64,000 bases of DNA from a bacterium (GTDB lineage: Bacteria; Arandabacterota; Arandabacteria; Arandabacterales; Arandabacteraceae), in NCBI GenBank assembly GCA_029933125.1, contig JAOZOU010000005.1, positions 110,452 through 174,451 on the forward strand. The letters are read 5' to 3'. The notes beneath the pieces are model-generated. The model was given only the letters and a program-made list of their open reading frames with translations. It was not told the DNA's origin and searched no databases. Each line of letters begins with the position of its first letter. Position 1 is the first letter of the stretch. Below, one piece after another: positions 53,903-63,148 of the stretch. A program made the position numbers and the translations under genes.

Positions 53903-55045
53903 CTATCCCTTGAGCAGGCTGGCAGCAATGACAAGCCGCTGAACCTCAGAAGTCCCCTCATAGATTTCCGTCAGTTTTGAGTCTCGGAAATATCTTTCAA
54001 CATCGTATTCCTTCATGTAGCCATAACCACCATGGATCTGAACAGCATTAGTAGCAGCCCTTACCACGGCTTCAGATGCCAAAAGCTTTGCCTGAGCAGC
54101 CTCCTTGCTAAAGCGGATGCCTTTGTCCTTAAGATATGCAGCGCGATAGGTGAGATACCTGGCTGCCTCAATCTCAGTTGCCATATTAGCTATCATCCAC
54201 TGGATTGCCTGGAATTCGCAAATGGGTCTCCCAAACTGCTTTCGCACCTTTGAATATTCTATTGAGGCTTCAAGGCATGCTTGCCCTATGCCTACCGCCT
54301 GAGCTGCAATTCCAATACGTCCCCCGTCAAGGGTCGCAAGAGCGATCCTATAGCCCTTCCCTTCCTCGCCAAGTAGATTCTCCTTAGGAACCTTGCAATC
54401 CTCGAAGATAAGCTCGGAAGTATCAGCTGCCCGCATTCCCATCTTGTTTTCCTTTTTGCCGACCCTGAATCCTTGCATTCCCTTCTCGATTATGAATGCA
54501 CTTATCCCTTTGGCCTTAGCCTCGGGGTTGGTCGAAGCAAAGAGAATTATTATGTCAGCCTTTCCTCCATTTGTTACGAATATCTTCGTGCCATTGATGA
54601 CGTAGTGGTCACCATCGAGAATTGCCCTTGTCTGGACATTCCCGGCATCCGAGCCCGCCTCAGGTTCTGTTAGGGAGAAGGCACCAAGTTTTTTCCCTTG
54701 AGCCAGATCGGGCAAGTACTTCCGCTTCTGTTCCTCCGTTCCGTAGTCGAGAATTGGTTGGCAGGCAAGTGAATTGTTGACAGACATGCTCACGCCAGTC
54801 GAGGCATCGCCACGCGAGATCTCTTCAACAGCAATAGCATAGCTCACGCAGTCCATACCAGAGCCACCATACTCCTCAGGCACCATCATTCCCATGAAAC
54901 CTAGTTCGCCAAGCTTAGAGATGATCTCTGACGGAAATTTCGCTTCCTGGTCTAGCTTGCTCGCTATGGGTTTGATCTCCTTCTCAGCGAATTCGCGGGC
55001 AGCCTTTCTTATCATCTGTTGCTGACTGTCGAGACCAAAATCCAT
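53903..55045 (-). CDS. acyl-CoA dehydrogenase, short-chain type
   Basis: A 380-residue dehydrogenase with SLTEPEAGSDAG, FVTNGGKAD, RKQFGRPICEFQAIQ, IHGGYGYMKEYDVERY and the catalytic Glu in YEGTSEVQRLVIA. ATG at 55045 follows a GGGGG site; GTG at 55048 is also possible. It lies directly ahead of etfBA, so it is the probable feeder of the Etf/Hdr system. Specificity could be isovaleryl-, butyryl- or 2-methylbutyryl-CoA; sequence alone does not decide. Confidence 0.88.
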   Translation of the reverse strand: MDFGLDSQQQMIRKAAREFAEKEIKPIASKLDQEAKFPSEIISKLGELGFMGMMVPEEYGGSGMDCVSYAIAVEEISRGDASTGVSMSVNNSLACQPILDYGTEEQKRKYLPDLAQGKKLGAFSLTEPEAGSDAGNVQTRAILDGDHYVINGTKIFVTNGGKADIIILFASTNPEAKAKGISAFIIEKGMQGFRVGKKENKMGMRAADTSELIFEDCKVPKENLLGEEGKGYRIALATLDGGRIGIAAQAVGIGQACLEASIEYSKVRKQFGRPICEFQAIQWMIANMATEIEAARYLTYRAAYLKDKGIRFSKEAAQAKLLASEAVVRAATNAVQIHGGYGYMKEYDVERYFRDSKLTEIYEGTSEVQRLVIAASLLKG

Positions 55046-55194
55046 CACAATCCCCCTTTCAACCTTCGGTACTAGGCTTGGCAGATACTTGTCAAAAAAC
55101 TCCGTGCCATGCTACCACTGAGGCTTCGTCTAGTCAAGCGTGAATGGTGAGGATTCATTTGAGAGAGCATAGCAAGAGGGGAGAGGATTGGTGC

Positions 55195-56481
55195 CTAAGA
55201 GGTTCTCTTCGCAGGCTTAGGCAGCTCTATGCCAACAACTTCTGCCAGCAATGCGCAAAGGGTTGCGTCAAGTTCATCACCTGCCCTTTCACTTATCATG
55301 GCGAGAGCTTCGGCTTTAGAGAATGCTTGGGTACGATAAATTCGGGCTGAGGTAAGCGCATCAAATACGTCGGCAATTCTGACGATTCTGCTTATGGCGT
55401 CAGGCTTTATCTTGCGCTTTGTCTCGGGATAGCCTGTTGAATCAATGTTGAGATGATGACTAAAGGCAACTATCATCGATCGCAAGGTGGTGCTATCAAT
55501 CTTCTTAAGGTGTGTGAGCTGCTTCACGCCTGCTATTGTATGTTTCTGGAGGATCTTTCGCTCCTCTTCACTTAGATTTCCTGTCTTGTTGAGGATTCCC
55601 TGGGGTATATCAGTCTTGCCAATATCATGGAAAAGGGCTGCGGTGCCTATTTCAGCTAAGATTTTTCGAGGAAGGCTCAGACGATTGGCAAGAGCGACTG
55701 AATAGATGCAAACATTCAAGCTATGATGATAGGTATATTCGTCATAATTGCGGATTGCTGTGAGGGCTAGCATGGAATGTTCGTCTGAGAGGATTGAATC
55801 AACGATTGACTCAATGACCCGCTTTATCTTACGAGGGTTAATCCTTCCTTGCACTATACCATCTTTCACAGCCTCTTTTACAAGGTGCATGGCTGAAATG
55901 AATGATTTTCTCGCTTGCTCTTTGGGTTGGCATGGAATTTCACCCTCGAGTTCATTGGTCTCGTCACTTACCATTCGGCTGATCTTTATGCCGGCTATAC
56001 CTTCCAGAGCCATGAGTCTTAATATCTCATCGTATGGGGCAGCGCCATCTTTCCCAGTTCGGGCAAATACGAAGGCAAAACTCACCAGATCTTCAGGCTC
56101 AGCGGTTTCATCGAAGATAATCGAACCCAGATTTCTGCTTCTCATCTGTTTGACCATGTATTCAAGGATGTCATATCCTGTCGCGCCCGCAGCAAGACGG
56201 GCAGCGTTAAAGTAGATGCTGCCATTTACGAGATCAAACCTCGCCTGATTTACTTCACTGAGGAGCTCTATAAAAACTGAATAGAGAGCCTCGGTTGCAT
56301 CCTGAACAGCCTGGTTGTGGCGCTCATGGGTCTGGGCGAGCTTGATAAGAACATGGAACCGACTGAGGAATCCGATCGCCCGCTTAAGCAATGCGACTTC
56401 ATCTGTATCCCACAAAACCTCTGAAGTCAGCTGGCTTCTCTTCTGTCCTGTCATCGCCTCAGGATTCATTGGCTTGCTCAT
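55195..56481 (-). CDS. HD-GYP-type phosphodiesterase domain protein with altered motif
   Basis: A 428-residue protein with a C-terminal HD-GYP fold: LFHDIGKTDIP is the HD motif and HHLNIDSTGYPETKRKIKP the GYP region. Canonical HHExxDGxGYP is changed (Leu for Glu, DS for DG), so c-di-GMP hydrolysis may be reduced. The N-terminal half is helical without recognisable motif. The start overlaps the stop of the HEAT-repeat gene (ATGA), implying a functional pair. Signalling role is inferred from family. Confidence 0.8.
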   Translation of the reverse strand: MSKPMNPEAMTGQKRSQLTSEVLWDTDEVALLKRAIGFLSRFHVLIKLAQTHERHNQAVQDATEALYSVFIELLSEVNQARFDLVNGSIYFNAARLAAGATGYDILEYMVKQMRSRNLGSIIFDETAEPEDLVSFAFVFARTGKDGAAPYDEILRLMALEGIAGIKISRMVSDETNELEGEIPCQPKEQARKSFISAMHLVKEAVKDGIVQGRINPRKIKRVIESIVDSILSDEHSMLALTAIRNYDEYTYHHSLNVCIYSVALANRLSLPRKILAEIGTAALFHDIGKTDIPQGILNKTGNLSEEERKILQKHTIAGVKQLTHLKKIDSTTLRSMIVAFSHHLNIDSTGYPETKRKIKPDAISRIVRIADVFDALTSARIYRTQAFSKAEALAMISERAGDELDATLCALLAEVVGIELPKPAKRTS

Positions 56482-58145
56482 GGAGAAATCGTAGCAAGTG
56501 CTTCAAGTGCTGCATATCTAATAGGTCCGTCGTAATTGCTCGCAAGCGTTCTCAGTATCTTTTCAACCTCCGGATCTCTTATCATTGAAATTCCATAGAC
56601 AGCCAGGGCTCGGGTTTTCTCATCGAATTGACCTACTGAGCCCTCGACTATGTCGAGAAGGAAGGCGAGGCTTTCACCTCCAAGGCTCCCATACGTCCGC
56701 AGGAATTCACGTTTCTCATCAGGAGAGAGCTTAGCAAAGCTCCTATCTGTAATCATCGGTTTGAGAATTTCTCTAGCCTCGGGGGATGCTATCTGGCGCA
56801 TCGAAGTCAAGGCTGCCATTCTCACCATCTTGTTGGGATCAGTTATGAGATCCTTAAGAATTCGGATACCTGCTCGTGAACCTATGCGTCCAATTGACCG
56901 TGCGACTTCACGTCGTACTCTTGCCTCAGGATGTGAAACCGCTTGATACAGCAAGGGTATGGCTTCCGGATTACCTGTCATTCCAAGAATCATGGCTATG
57001 TTTCTTACAAAAAACCAGCGTTTGTCGCCCAGGAAAGGCTTGAGTCTTTCGGGTTCATCTTTGGCTATGACAGAGATTGCGCGACAAAGCAAATAGCGTA
57101 TCCTCCTGGTTTCGCATTCAGCAAGGATCTCACAAAGGGGCTCGACTGCATTAGGAGCAAGCAGCGTAAGATAAGCATAAATCTCCTCAGTCCTGTGCTC
57201 AGAAATATGTTCGAGGTAGGCATCTATGGTTTGAAGTTTTCTCTTTTCGCCGAGTTTTTCAATCGTCTGAGTAATGCTAGCCTTACGCTGTTCGGAAAGG
57301 GAGTCATCCTCGTAGAGTCTCCTGAGATCTGAAAGTATGTTGCAGGTCGTGAGGAAATCCTCCTCACGAATCAACGAGTCGCATATCCTTCCAAGGAAGC
57401 CAACAACTCTACTGAAGGTCTCATCGTCGACATCGCGGCTCAGGAGCTCGAGGCAAATTGTGCTGCAGCGCCGGAGAATTGCTCCATAGTCTTGAGCAAG
57501 AATTTCCCTCGCCAGCCGCTTCATGTCAGATTCGCTCAAGCGCTTGTGAAGCCTCACTGGATGGTGAATCTTTTCCCTGAGCCCAAGTTCCCTGAGGAGA
57601 CACTCTGGTTTCGCTTGCTCACCCTGGATTTCCTTGAGGGGAGAAGGAACATTTGCAAGATCCTCAAGGTTGGAAATTTCTTCGCTTTCGAGAAAGATAT
57701 CCACGGCTCTATAGGAGATGTATGAGAGATCCTTCTCCCAGAGGATTGTGACGAGATCGGATTCATACGGGTCTGCGTCTCTAGCTTCGTTGAGAGCAAT
57801 CATGAATCTCATAAGCTCACGCCTTGGCAAACCTTCCCTGAAGCTGATAAGCCTGATTCCATCTTTGTAAAGATTGAAGGCAAGGCTCTCGCCTTTTGCT
57901 TCAGATGAATAGACCACAGCTGATCCATAGAAGAGCTCAGATTCCTTGACGAGAAGCGTAAGCAGACCGTGAACGTCAAGGAATTGTTTAAGATCTCTGT
58001 AGAGTAGGTTTAAGGAATCCTGAAGCACCGGGTTGTTGAGGTCATAGGTACGAAGATTCTTATAGACGATGACCATCTTCTTGACAATTGCTGCTACCTC
58101 AGCCTCTTTCTTTCTCGCTACAGTGCTCACAGCAGGATCGCGCAT
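56478..58145 (-). CDS. HEAT-repeat protein
   Basis: A 555-residue, soluble, helical protein. Its C-terminal third (about 365-555) has HEAT-like repeats (RWFFVRNIAMILGMTGNPEA, VRREVARSIGRIGSRAGI, VRMAALTSMRQIASPEA, PIRYAALEALATI). The N-terminal part is of unknown fold. Gene pairs of HEAT-repeat and HD-GYP-like proteins occur in bacteria, and the ATGA overlap supports partnership. No catalytic motif is visible; a scaffold role is inference. Confidence 0.78.
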   Translation of the reverse strand: MRDPAVSTVARKKEAEVAAIVKKMVIVYKNLRTYDLNNPVLQDSLNLLYRDLKQFLDVHGLLTLLVKESELFYGSAVVYSSEAKGESLAFNLYKDGIRLISFREGLPRRELMRFMIALNEARDADPYESDLVTILWEKDLSYISYRAVDIFLESEEISNLEDLANVPSPLKEIQGEQAKPECLLRELGLREKIHHPVRLHKRLSESDMKRLAREILAQDYGAILRRCSTICLELLSRDVDDETFSRVVGFLGRICDSLIREEDFLTTCNILSDLRRLYEDDSLSEQRKASITQTIEKLGEKRKLQTIDAYLEHISEHRTEEIYAYLTLLAPNAVEPLCEILAECETRRIRYLLCRAISVIAKDEPERLKPFLGDKRWFFVRNIAMILGMTGNPEAIPLLYQAVSHPEARVRREVARSIGRIGSRAGIRILKDLITDPNKMVRMAALTSMRQIASPEAREILKPMITDRSFAKLSPDEKREFLRTYGSLGGESLAFLLDIVEGSVGQFDEKTRALAVYGISMIRDPEVEKILRTLASNYDGPIRYAALEALATISP

Positions 58146-58216
58146 ACATTTCTCCCAAAGAGTGCTCCACCTTTGTTATCGGCGACGCTAGCTTGAAACT
58201 TAGGCAGAAAGTTGAA

Positions 58217-59023
58217 TTAGTGGGGGATCGCAAAGAGGATCACGCTTAGTAAGACACCCACAAGATAGACATAGGGAATAGTACGAATGGGAAGGGCATC
58301 GAGGCTTGGGTCCTGTCTGAGAGCAGATCCCTTATAGAGGATTGTTGAAATTAGGAAATAGAGGAAAATTGCAAGTGACTTGTTGTCTGTAATATCATTT
58401 CCTATGGGGAATCCTGCCCATGCTTTTCCATAGGTCTGATATGCCACTACTGCTCCAAGGACAAAGCTCGCTATGAAGAAGACACCCGTGGCAAGCAAAG
58501 CCAAGCGCGGTACATGCAAGGCGATCTGTCTTTTCTTGAAAGCCCTCAAAGAAAGCAGACCGACGAGGAGGAGAAGAGCGAGAGATAAAAACATGAGCAA
58601 GACATGGGCAATTAAGAGTGCTCTGTTAGGTATTCCCTCATATACGAGATGGAAACCTCCTCCGTCGCGAGGCAATCTTGCTATGAGATCGCTGTCACCT
58701 CTTACCTCTATATAGTACTCGACATTTGTTCCGCGTGGTTGGGAGGGGATTGTGGCATAGTAACCGTTGGTCTCAATTGGCTCCATTGGCTCAATATTGA
58801 AGGTTGCTTCCCCAGCCTTGTAGGAGAGAAAAGCCTGGGTTTGCTTTACACCTTTTGAGGCTACCTCAATCTGGATGACTGCCCGGCTTCCTGTTTTGAC
58901 TTCCTCCACAGGCTGATGCTTAATCTCGATCCATCTTGCCGTTTTCCTTTCAACAACCTCGCCTGATTTGCAGCCTAGACACAGCACAAGAAATGTGCAT
59001 GTAACCCAAAATAGATGCCTCAT
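58217..59023 (-). CDS. membrane lipoprotein with several transmembrane helices
   Basis: A 268-residue protein with a lipobox at its N-terminus (VLCLGC, Cys18 lipidated), a beta-rich extracytoplasmic domain of about 19-135, and then four or five hydrophobic helices (ALLIAHVLLMFLSLALLLLV onwards). It starts inside the stop codon of methylmalonyl-CoA epimerase (ATGA), so it is co-expressed with propionyl-CoA genes. I recognise no family. The helices hold several His residues, but no clear haem or quinone motif; function unknown. Confidence 0.7.
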   Translation of the reverse strand: MRHLFWVTCTFLVLCLGCKSGEVVERKTARWIEIKHQPVEEVKTGSRAVIQIEVASKGVKQTQAFLSYKAGEATFNIEPMEPIETNGYYATIPSQPRGTNVEYYIEVRGDSDLIARLPRDGGGFHLVYEGIPNRALLIAHVLLMFLSLALLLLVGLLSLRAFKKRQIALHVPRLALLATGVFFIASFVLGAVVAYQTYGKAWAGFPIGNDITDNKSLAIFLYFLISTILYKGSALRQDPSLDALPIRTIPYVYLVGVLLSVILFAIPH

Positions 59024-59427
59024 TCAACTTGCTCACTGAGTTCAATAAGAAAGCCACAAGTGGATTTTGGAGACAGAAAAGCAACCTTCTTGCCGTGGGC
59101 ACCCCTACGAGGCTCAGAATCGATGAGCTCGATGCCTTTAGCCTTGAGTGCGGCAAGCCACCCTTCTATGTCCTCAACATCAAGACAGATGTGGTGAATG
59201 CCATTTCCTCTCTTGCTGAGAAAGACTGAGATGGGGCTCGCATCGGAAGTCGGCGTTACGAGTTCGATCTGTGTCGTCCCACATTCAAAGAAGACTACTT
59301 CGACATTGCTTGCCTCAATTCTTTCACGGTGAGATTCCTTGAGTCCAAATGTCTTCTTTAGTGTTGCGATGCATTCACCCAGGTTGGTGATTGCAATTCC
59401 AATGTGCTCAACTCCTTTGATTTTCAT
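59020..59427 (-). CDS. mce: methylmalonyl-CoA epimerase
   Basis: A 135-residue vicinal-oxygen-chelate enzyme. [12 protein letters not shown] carries the metal ligand His8, [14 protein letters not shown] a second, and LIELSEQ the Glu. It interconverts R and S methylmalonyl-CoA between propionyl-CoA carboxylase and mutase. Both flanking genes overlap it (ATGA on each side), in line with its pathway position. Confidence 0.92.
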   Translation of the reverse strand: MKIKGVEHIGIAITNLGECIATLKKTFGLKESHRERIEASNVEVVFFECGTTQIELVTPTSDASPISVFLSKRGNGIHHICLDVEDIEGWLAALKAKGIELIDSEPRRGAHGKKVAFLSPKSTCGFLIELSEQVE

Positions 59428-61094
59428 GTCCTTACCTCACTGAAAGTTCCATAGATCTCTCTAAGGGTTGCACATATCTCTCCTAGTGTCACCCTGTTTC
59501 TGGCAGCACTTATGATTGGCTCAATGATGTTTCCACCCGCAAGAGCAGCTTCTCTTATTTCCTTGAGACTCTTCTCAACCATGCGGTGCGACCTCTGGGT
59601 TTTGACCATTGCCAAACGTTGCTTTTGCTCCTTCTCGACAGCCTCATCGATCTTGAGAATCCTCGGTTGTTCGTACTCTTCGGCAAATCTGTTAACACCA
59701 ACAACCGTTGTCTCACCACTTTCCACTTGTTTTTGGTAGGCATAAGCACTTTTCTCAATTTCATCCTTGATGAAGCCGTTCTCAATCGCTGTGATCACCC
59801 CACCCATCTTTTCAATCTTCTCTAAGTACTCTTTGGCTTTCTCCTCAATTTGATCAGTCAAGTATTCAATAAGATAGGATCCACCCACAGGATCAACCGA
59901 ATCCGTCACTCCACTTTCATAAGCGATTATTTGCTGGGTTCTCAAAGCAACGCGTACGGCTTCCTCCGTTGGTAAGGAAAGGGCTTCATCAAAGCTATTC
60001 GTATGCAGGGATTGGGTTCCTCCAAGTACGGCAGCCAGTGCCTGGAGGGTTACCCTAATTATGTTATTAAGCGGCTGCTGAGCTGTGAGGGTAGAGCCCC
60101 CAGTTTGGGTGTGGAAGCGCATCATGCATGAACGCTCATTCTTTGCTCCAAATCTTTTGCGGACAGTTTCAGCCCACATCCTTCGAGCTGCTCTGAATTT
60201 GGCTATTTCCTCAAAGAAATTGTTGTGTGCATTGAAGAAGAAAGATATGCGAGGAGCAAATTCGTCGACATCTAGACCTGCTTCGATAGCATGTTCAACG
60301 TAGGTTGTGGCATTAGCCAGTGTAAAGGCAACTTCCTGAACAGCTGTTGCACCCGCTTCGCGGATGTGGTAGCCACTAACCGAGATTGTATTCCATCTTG
60401 GCATCTCTTTACTGCAGAAGGAGAAAATGTCGGTTGTGATCTTAAGTGAAGCCTTTGGTGGAAAGATGTATGTTCCCCGTGCTACATACTCCTTAAGAAC
60501 ATCGTTTTGAACTGTACCCGAGAGATTTCTACGGCTTATTCCTCTGTTCTCAGCTACACCGATAAACATGGCAAGGATCACACAGGCAGTCGAGTTTATA
60601 GTCATTGAGGTGCTTACCCTATCCAGCGGGATGCCTTCAAACAGCCTCTCCATATCGTCTATGGTATCAATGGCAACACCTGCTCTACCCACCTCACCAA
60701 GACATATGGGGTGATCTGAGTCGTAGCCCATCTGGGTTGGCAGATCAAAGGCGACGGAGAGACCTGTCTGGCCACGATCAAGGAGATACTTGAATCTCCG
60801 GTTCGTTGCCTCGCATGTTCCATAGCCTGCGTATTGCCTGAATGTCCAAAGTCTTCCGCGGTACATGTTAGGATAGACACCACGGGTGAAGGGGTATTCA
60901 CCAGGAAAGCCAAGCTTCCTCAGATAGTCACTCTGAGAGAGGCGAGGAAAGTGAACTGTTGAAATCTCTATTCCTGACGAAGTTTTGCGCTGGGGCTTGC
61001 TTTCGGGGTGCTTGCTAAGATGAGGCTCAAGGATTTGCTTTTCCCAGCGTTCAATCTGGCTTGCAAGCTCCTCGGCTTGCTTCTTATCATCCAT
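59424..61094 (-). CDS. mcmA: methylmalonyl-CoA mutase large subunit
   Basis: A 556-residue TIM-barrel mutase. The two residues that bind the substrate carboxylate are kept: Tyr88 (in LWTFRQYAG, Tyr89 of the Propionibacterium enzyme) and Arg206 (in EYVARGTYI, Arg207). [15 protein letters not shown] and [12 protein letters not shown] are family blocks. It thus differs in specificity from the mutase at 39311. It lacks its own B12-binding domain and none is in the operon, so the small subunit at 40999, or another elsewhere, must supply it. It is flanked by epimerase and carboxylase genes. Confidence 0.9.
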   Translation of the reverse strand: MDDKKQAEELASQIERWEKQILEPHLSKHPESKPQRKTSSGIEISTVHFPRLSQSDYLRKLGFPGEYPFTRGVYPNMYRGRLWTFRQYAGYGTCEATNRRFKYLLDRGQTGLSVAFDLPTQMGYDSDHPICLGEVGRAGVAIDTIDDMERLFEGIPLDRVSTSMTINSTACVILAMFIGVAENRGISRRNLSGTVQNDVLKEYVARGTYIFPPKASLKITTDIFSFCSKEMPRWNTISVSGYHIREAGATAVQEVAFTLANATTYVEHAIEAGLDVDEFAPRISFFFNAHNNFFEEIAKFRAARRMWAETVRKRFGAKNERSCMMRFHTQTGGSTLTAQQPLNNIIRVTLQALAAVLGGTQSLHTNSFDEALSLPTEEAVRVALRTQQIIAYESGVTDSVDPVGGSYLIEYLTDQIEEKAKEYLEKIEKMGGVITAIENGFIKDEIEKSAYAYQKQVESGETTVVGVNRFAEEYEQPRILKIDEAVEKEQKQRLAMVKTQRSHRMVEKSLKEIREAALAGGNIIEPIISAARNRVTLGEICATLREIYGTFSEVRT

Positions 61095-61106
61095 GATGTC
61101 CGATCT

Positions 61107-61616
61107 CTATGCTCTATCGATTACCACAAGGGTCTGTCTGGAATCTACAACATCTCCTGGTTTAACCAGGACACTCTTAACTCTTCCGCCAGAGAGTGAA
61201 GAAATCTCATTTTGCATCTTCATCGCTTCGACTATGACAACTGGTGCTGATGGTTCGATAACCTGCCCTTCGGTTACCTCAACTGAGACGACGACCCCTG
61301 GCATTGGTGCCTTTATCTCCTCGCTCGTGCCTTCAGGTTCATCACCTGCAGAGGCTTTTCGGTGATATTCAAGCTGGCTCTTGAGCTCGATTTCGAATTC
61401 CTCACCACCCGTTGCTACGTGCATGACGCTGCCAGAGTTGGTCACAGCAACTTCATAGCACTTGTTATCGACTATAAGCGACATTGTTGTTGGCCCATCA
61501 AGGAGTTTGGCATCCACCACATAGGGCTTGCCATCAATAACAACTCTGTAGGTATCCCCGGATCTATCCACTTCAACCTCGTGTTCGCTATCCTTTAACC
61601 TAGCGTAATATATCAT
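61107..61616 (-). CDS. biotin carboxyl carrier protein of propionyl-CoA carboxylase
   Basis: A 169-residue carrier. An N-terminal beta domain (1-85) precedes a flexible stretch and a C-terminal biotinyl domain with the canonical VEAMKMQNEI; the biotinylated lysine is Lys133. It sits 12 bp upstream of the mutase and 9 bp after the biotin carboxylase gene. Together with these and the carboxyltransferase it forms a decarboxylase-type split enzyme that makes methylmalonyl-CoA. Confidence 0.9.
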   Translation of the reverse strand: MIYYARLKDSEHEVEVDRSGDTYRVVIDGKPYVVDAKLLDGPTTMSLIVDNKCYEVAVTNSGSVMHVATGGEEFEIELKSQLEYHRKASAGDEPEGTSEEIKAPMPGVVVSVEVTEGQVIEPSAPVVIVEAMKMQNEISSLSGGRVKSVLVKPGDVVDSRQTLVVIDRA

Positions 61617-61625
61617 ACTACTAGC

Positions 61626-63140
61626 CTACCTTGCCCAGGACCGTGCAGCCTCCCTGCGAGAGACATCTCGCCAGCGGGAGCGGCTATGACCGTCTTTTTT
61701 CTGTGGCTGGCTTTCGATGGCGCTTATGCAGGCAGCTATCACTGCCACCTCAGGTGGTGTCTTGCGCCGCTTACGTCTGCTATCCCCAACATAGTGTCTG
61801 TCTATATAAGAGGTATCAAAATCCCCAGCAAGGAAATGGGGATCACGCATAACCCACATATGGAAGGGAATGGTCGTCTCTATGCCTTCAATTATGTATT
61901 CACTGAGAGCTCTTCTCATGCGAGCTATGGCTGACTTGCGATCCGCTCCCCATGTTATCACCTTGGCAATAAGGGGATCATAGTAAACCGGTACCTCATA
62001 GCCACTGTAGACATAGTTTTCGACCCTCACCCATGGTCCCTCAGGATTTCTCACTCGTTTTATTCTGCCAAGCGATGGCAGGAAGTCATTCATCGGATCT
62101 TCAGCGTATATGCGGCATTCGATTGCTGAACCTCGCCAGGATATCTCATCCTGCGTATATTCGAGACGTCTGCCTGCAGCTATCTTTATCTGATTTATGA
62201 CTATGTCAATCCCTGTTACAAACTCGGTTACAGGGTGCTCAACCTGGAGACGCGTATTCATCTCGAGAAAATAGAAATTACCCTTCTGGTCCATTATGAA
62301 TTCCACTGTACCAGCATTGCGATAGTTTGCGGCTTTGGCGGCAAGTACAGCAGCCGCACCGATCTGTTTCCTTGTCTCTGAATCGATTGCTGGTGAAGGA
62401 GACTCTTCAATAAGCTTTTGATATCTTCTCTGTATCGAACACTCGCGCTCGCCGAGGTGGATGACATTGCCGTGATTGTCAGCCAGAATCTGCACTTCAA
62501 TGTGACGCGGGCGTTCTATAAGTTTTTCGATAAAGATCTCTGGATTCCCAAAGTAGGACTCAGCCTCGCTTCTGGCTGTGCGGAAAGCCTGGTCGAGCTC
62601 TTCTCGGCTCCGCACGATCCTCATACCCTTGCCCCCACCGCCTGCAGAAGCCTTTAGCATTATTGGATAGCCGATCTCTGCTGCAAGCTTCTCTGCCTGT
62701 TGAATATCTGTTACACCGGCCAGACAACCCGGAATCACAGGTACACCTGAGTCTTTCATTATTTTCTTGGCTTTTGTCTTAAAGCCCATCGCTTTTATTG
62801 ATTCTGGCGACGGACCTATGAAAACCAATCCGGCATCCTCACATGCCTTCGCAAATTCATGGCTTTCAGCCAGGAAGCCATAACCAGGATGGATGGCTTC
62901 GCAGCCTGCCTTCTTGGCGGTGGCAATTATCCTTTCTATGTTGAGATAGCTTTCCGATGGCGCAGCTCCACCGATGAGGTAGGCTTCATCAGCATATTTT
63001 AGGTGGGCTGAAAGGCGATCAGCCTCACTGTATACACCTACTGAGCCTATACCCATTTCACTTAAGGCACGGAATACACGAATGGCGATTTCGCCGCGGT
63101 TTGCTACAAGCACTTTCTTGAAAAGTTTACCTTCTGTCAT
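61626..63140 (-). CDS. accC: biotin carboxylase of propionyl-CoA carboxylase
   Basis: A 504-residue ATP-grasp biotin carboxylase. It begins [19 protein letters not shown], contains [37 protein letters not shown] and [14 protein letters not shown]. It has a C-terminal extension of about 55 residues, basic and not part of the usual fold (RRKRRKTPPE onward), in contrast to the 454-residue copy at 9914. 9 bp separate it from the carboxyltransferase gene, which starts beyond the window. Confidence 0.9.
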   Translation of the reverse strand: MTEGKLFKKVLVANRGEIAIRVFRALSEMGIGSVGVYSEADRLSAHLKYADEAYLIGGAAPSESYLNIERIIATAKKAGCEAIHPGYGFLAESHEFAKACEDAGLVFIGPSPESIKAMGFKTKAKKIMKDSGVPVIPGCLAGVTDIQQAEKLAAEIGYPIMLKASAGGGGKGMRIVRSREELDQAFRTARSEAESYFGNPEIFIEKLIERPRHIEVQILADNHGNVIHLGERECSIQRRYQKLIEESPSPAIDSETRKQIGAAAVLAAKAANYRNAGTVEFIMDQKGNFYFLEMNTRLQVEHPVTEFVTGIDIVINQIKIAAGRRLEYTQDEISWRGSAIECRIYAEDPMNDFLPSLGRIKRVRNPEGPWVRVENYVYSGYEVPVYYDPLIAKVITWGADRKSAIARMRRALSEYIIEGIETTIPFHMWVMRDPHFLAGDFDTSYIDRHYVGDSRRKRRKTPPEVAVIAACISAIESQPQKKDGHSRSRWRDVSRREAARSWAR

Positions 63141-63148
63141 CTCTCAAA

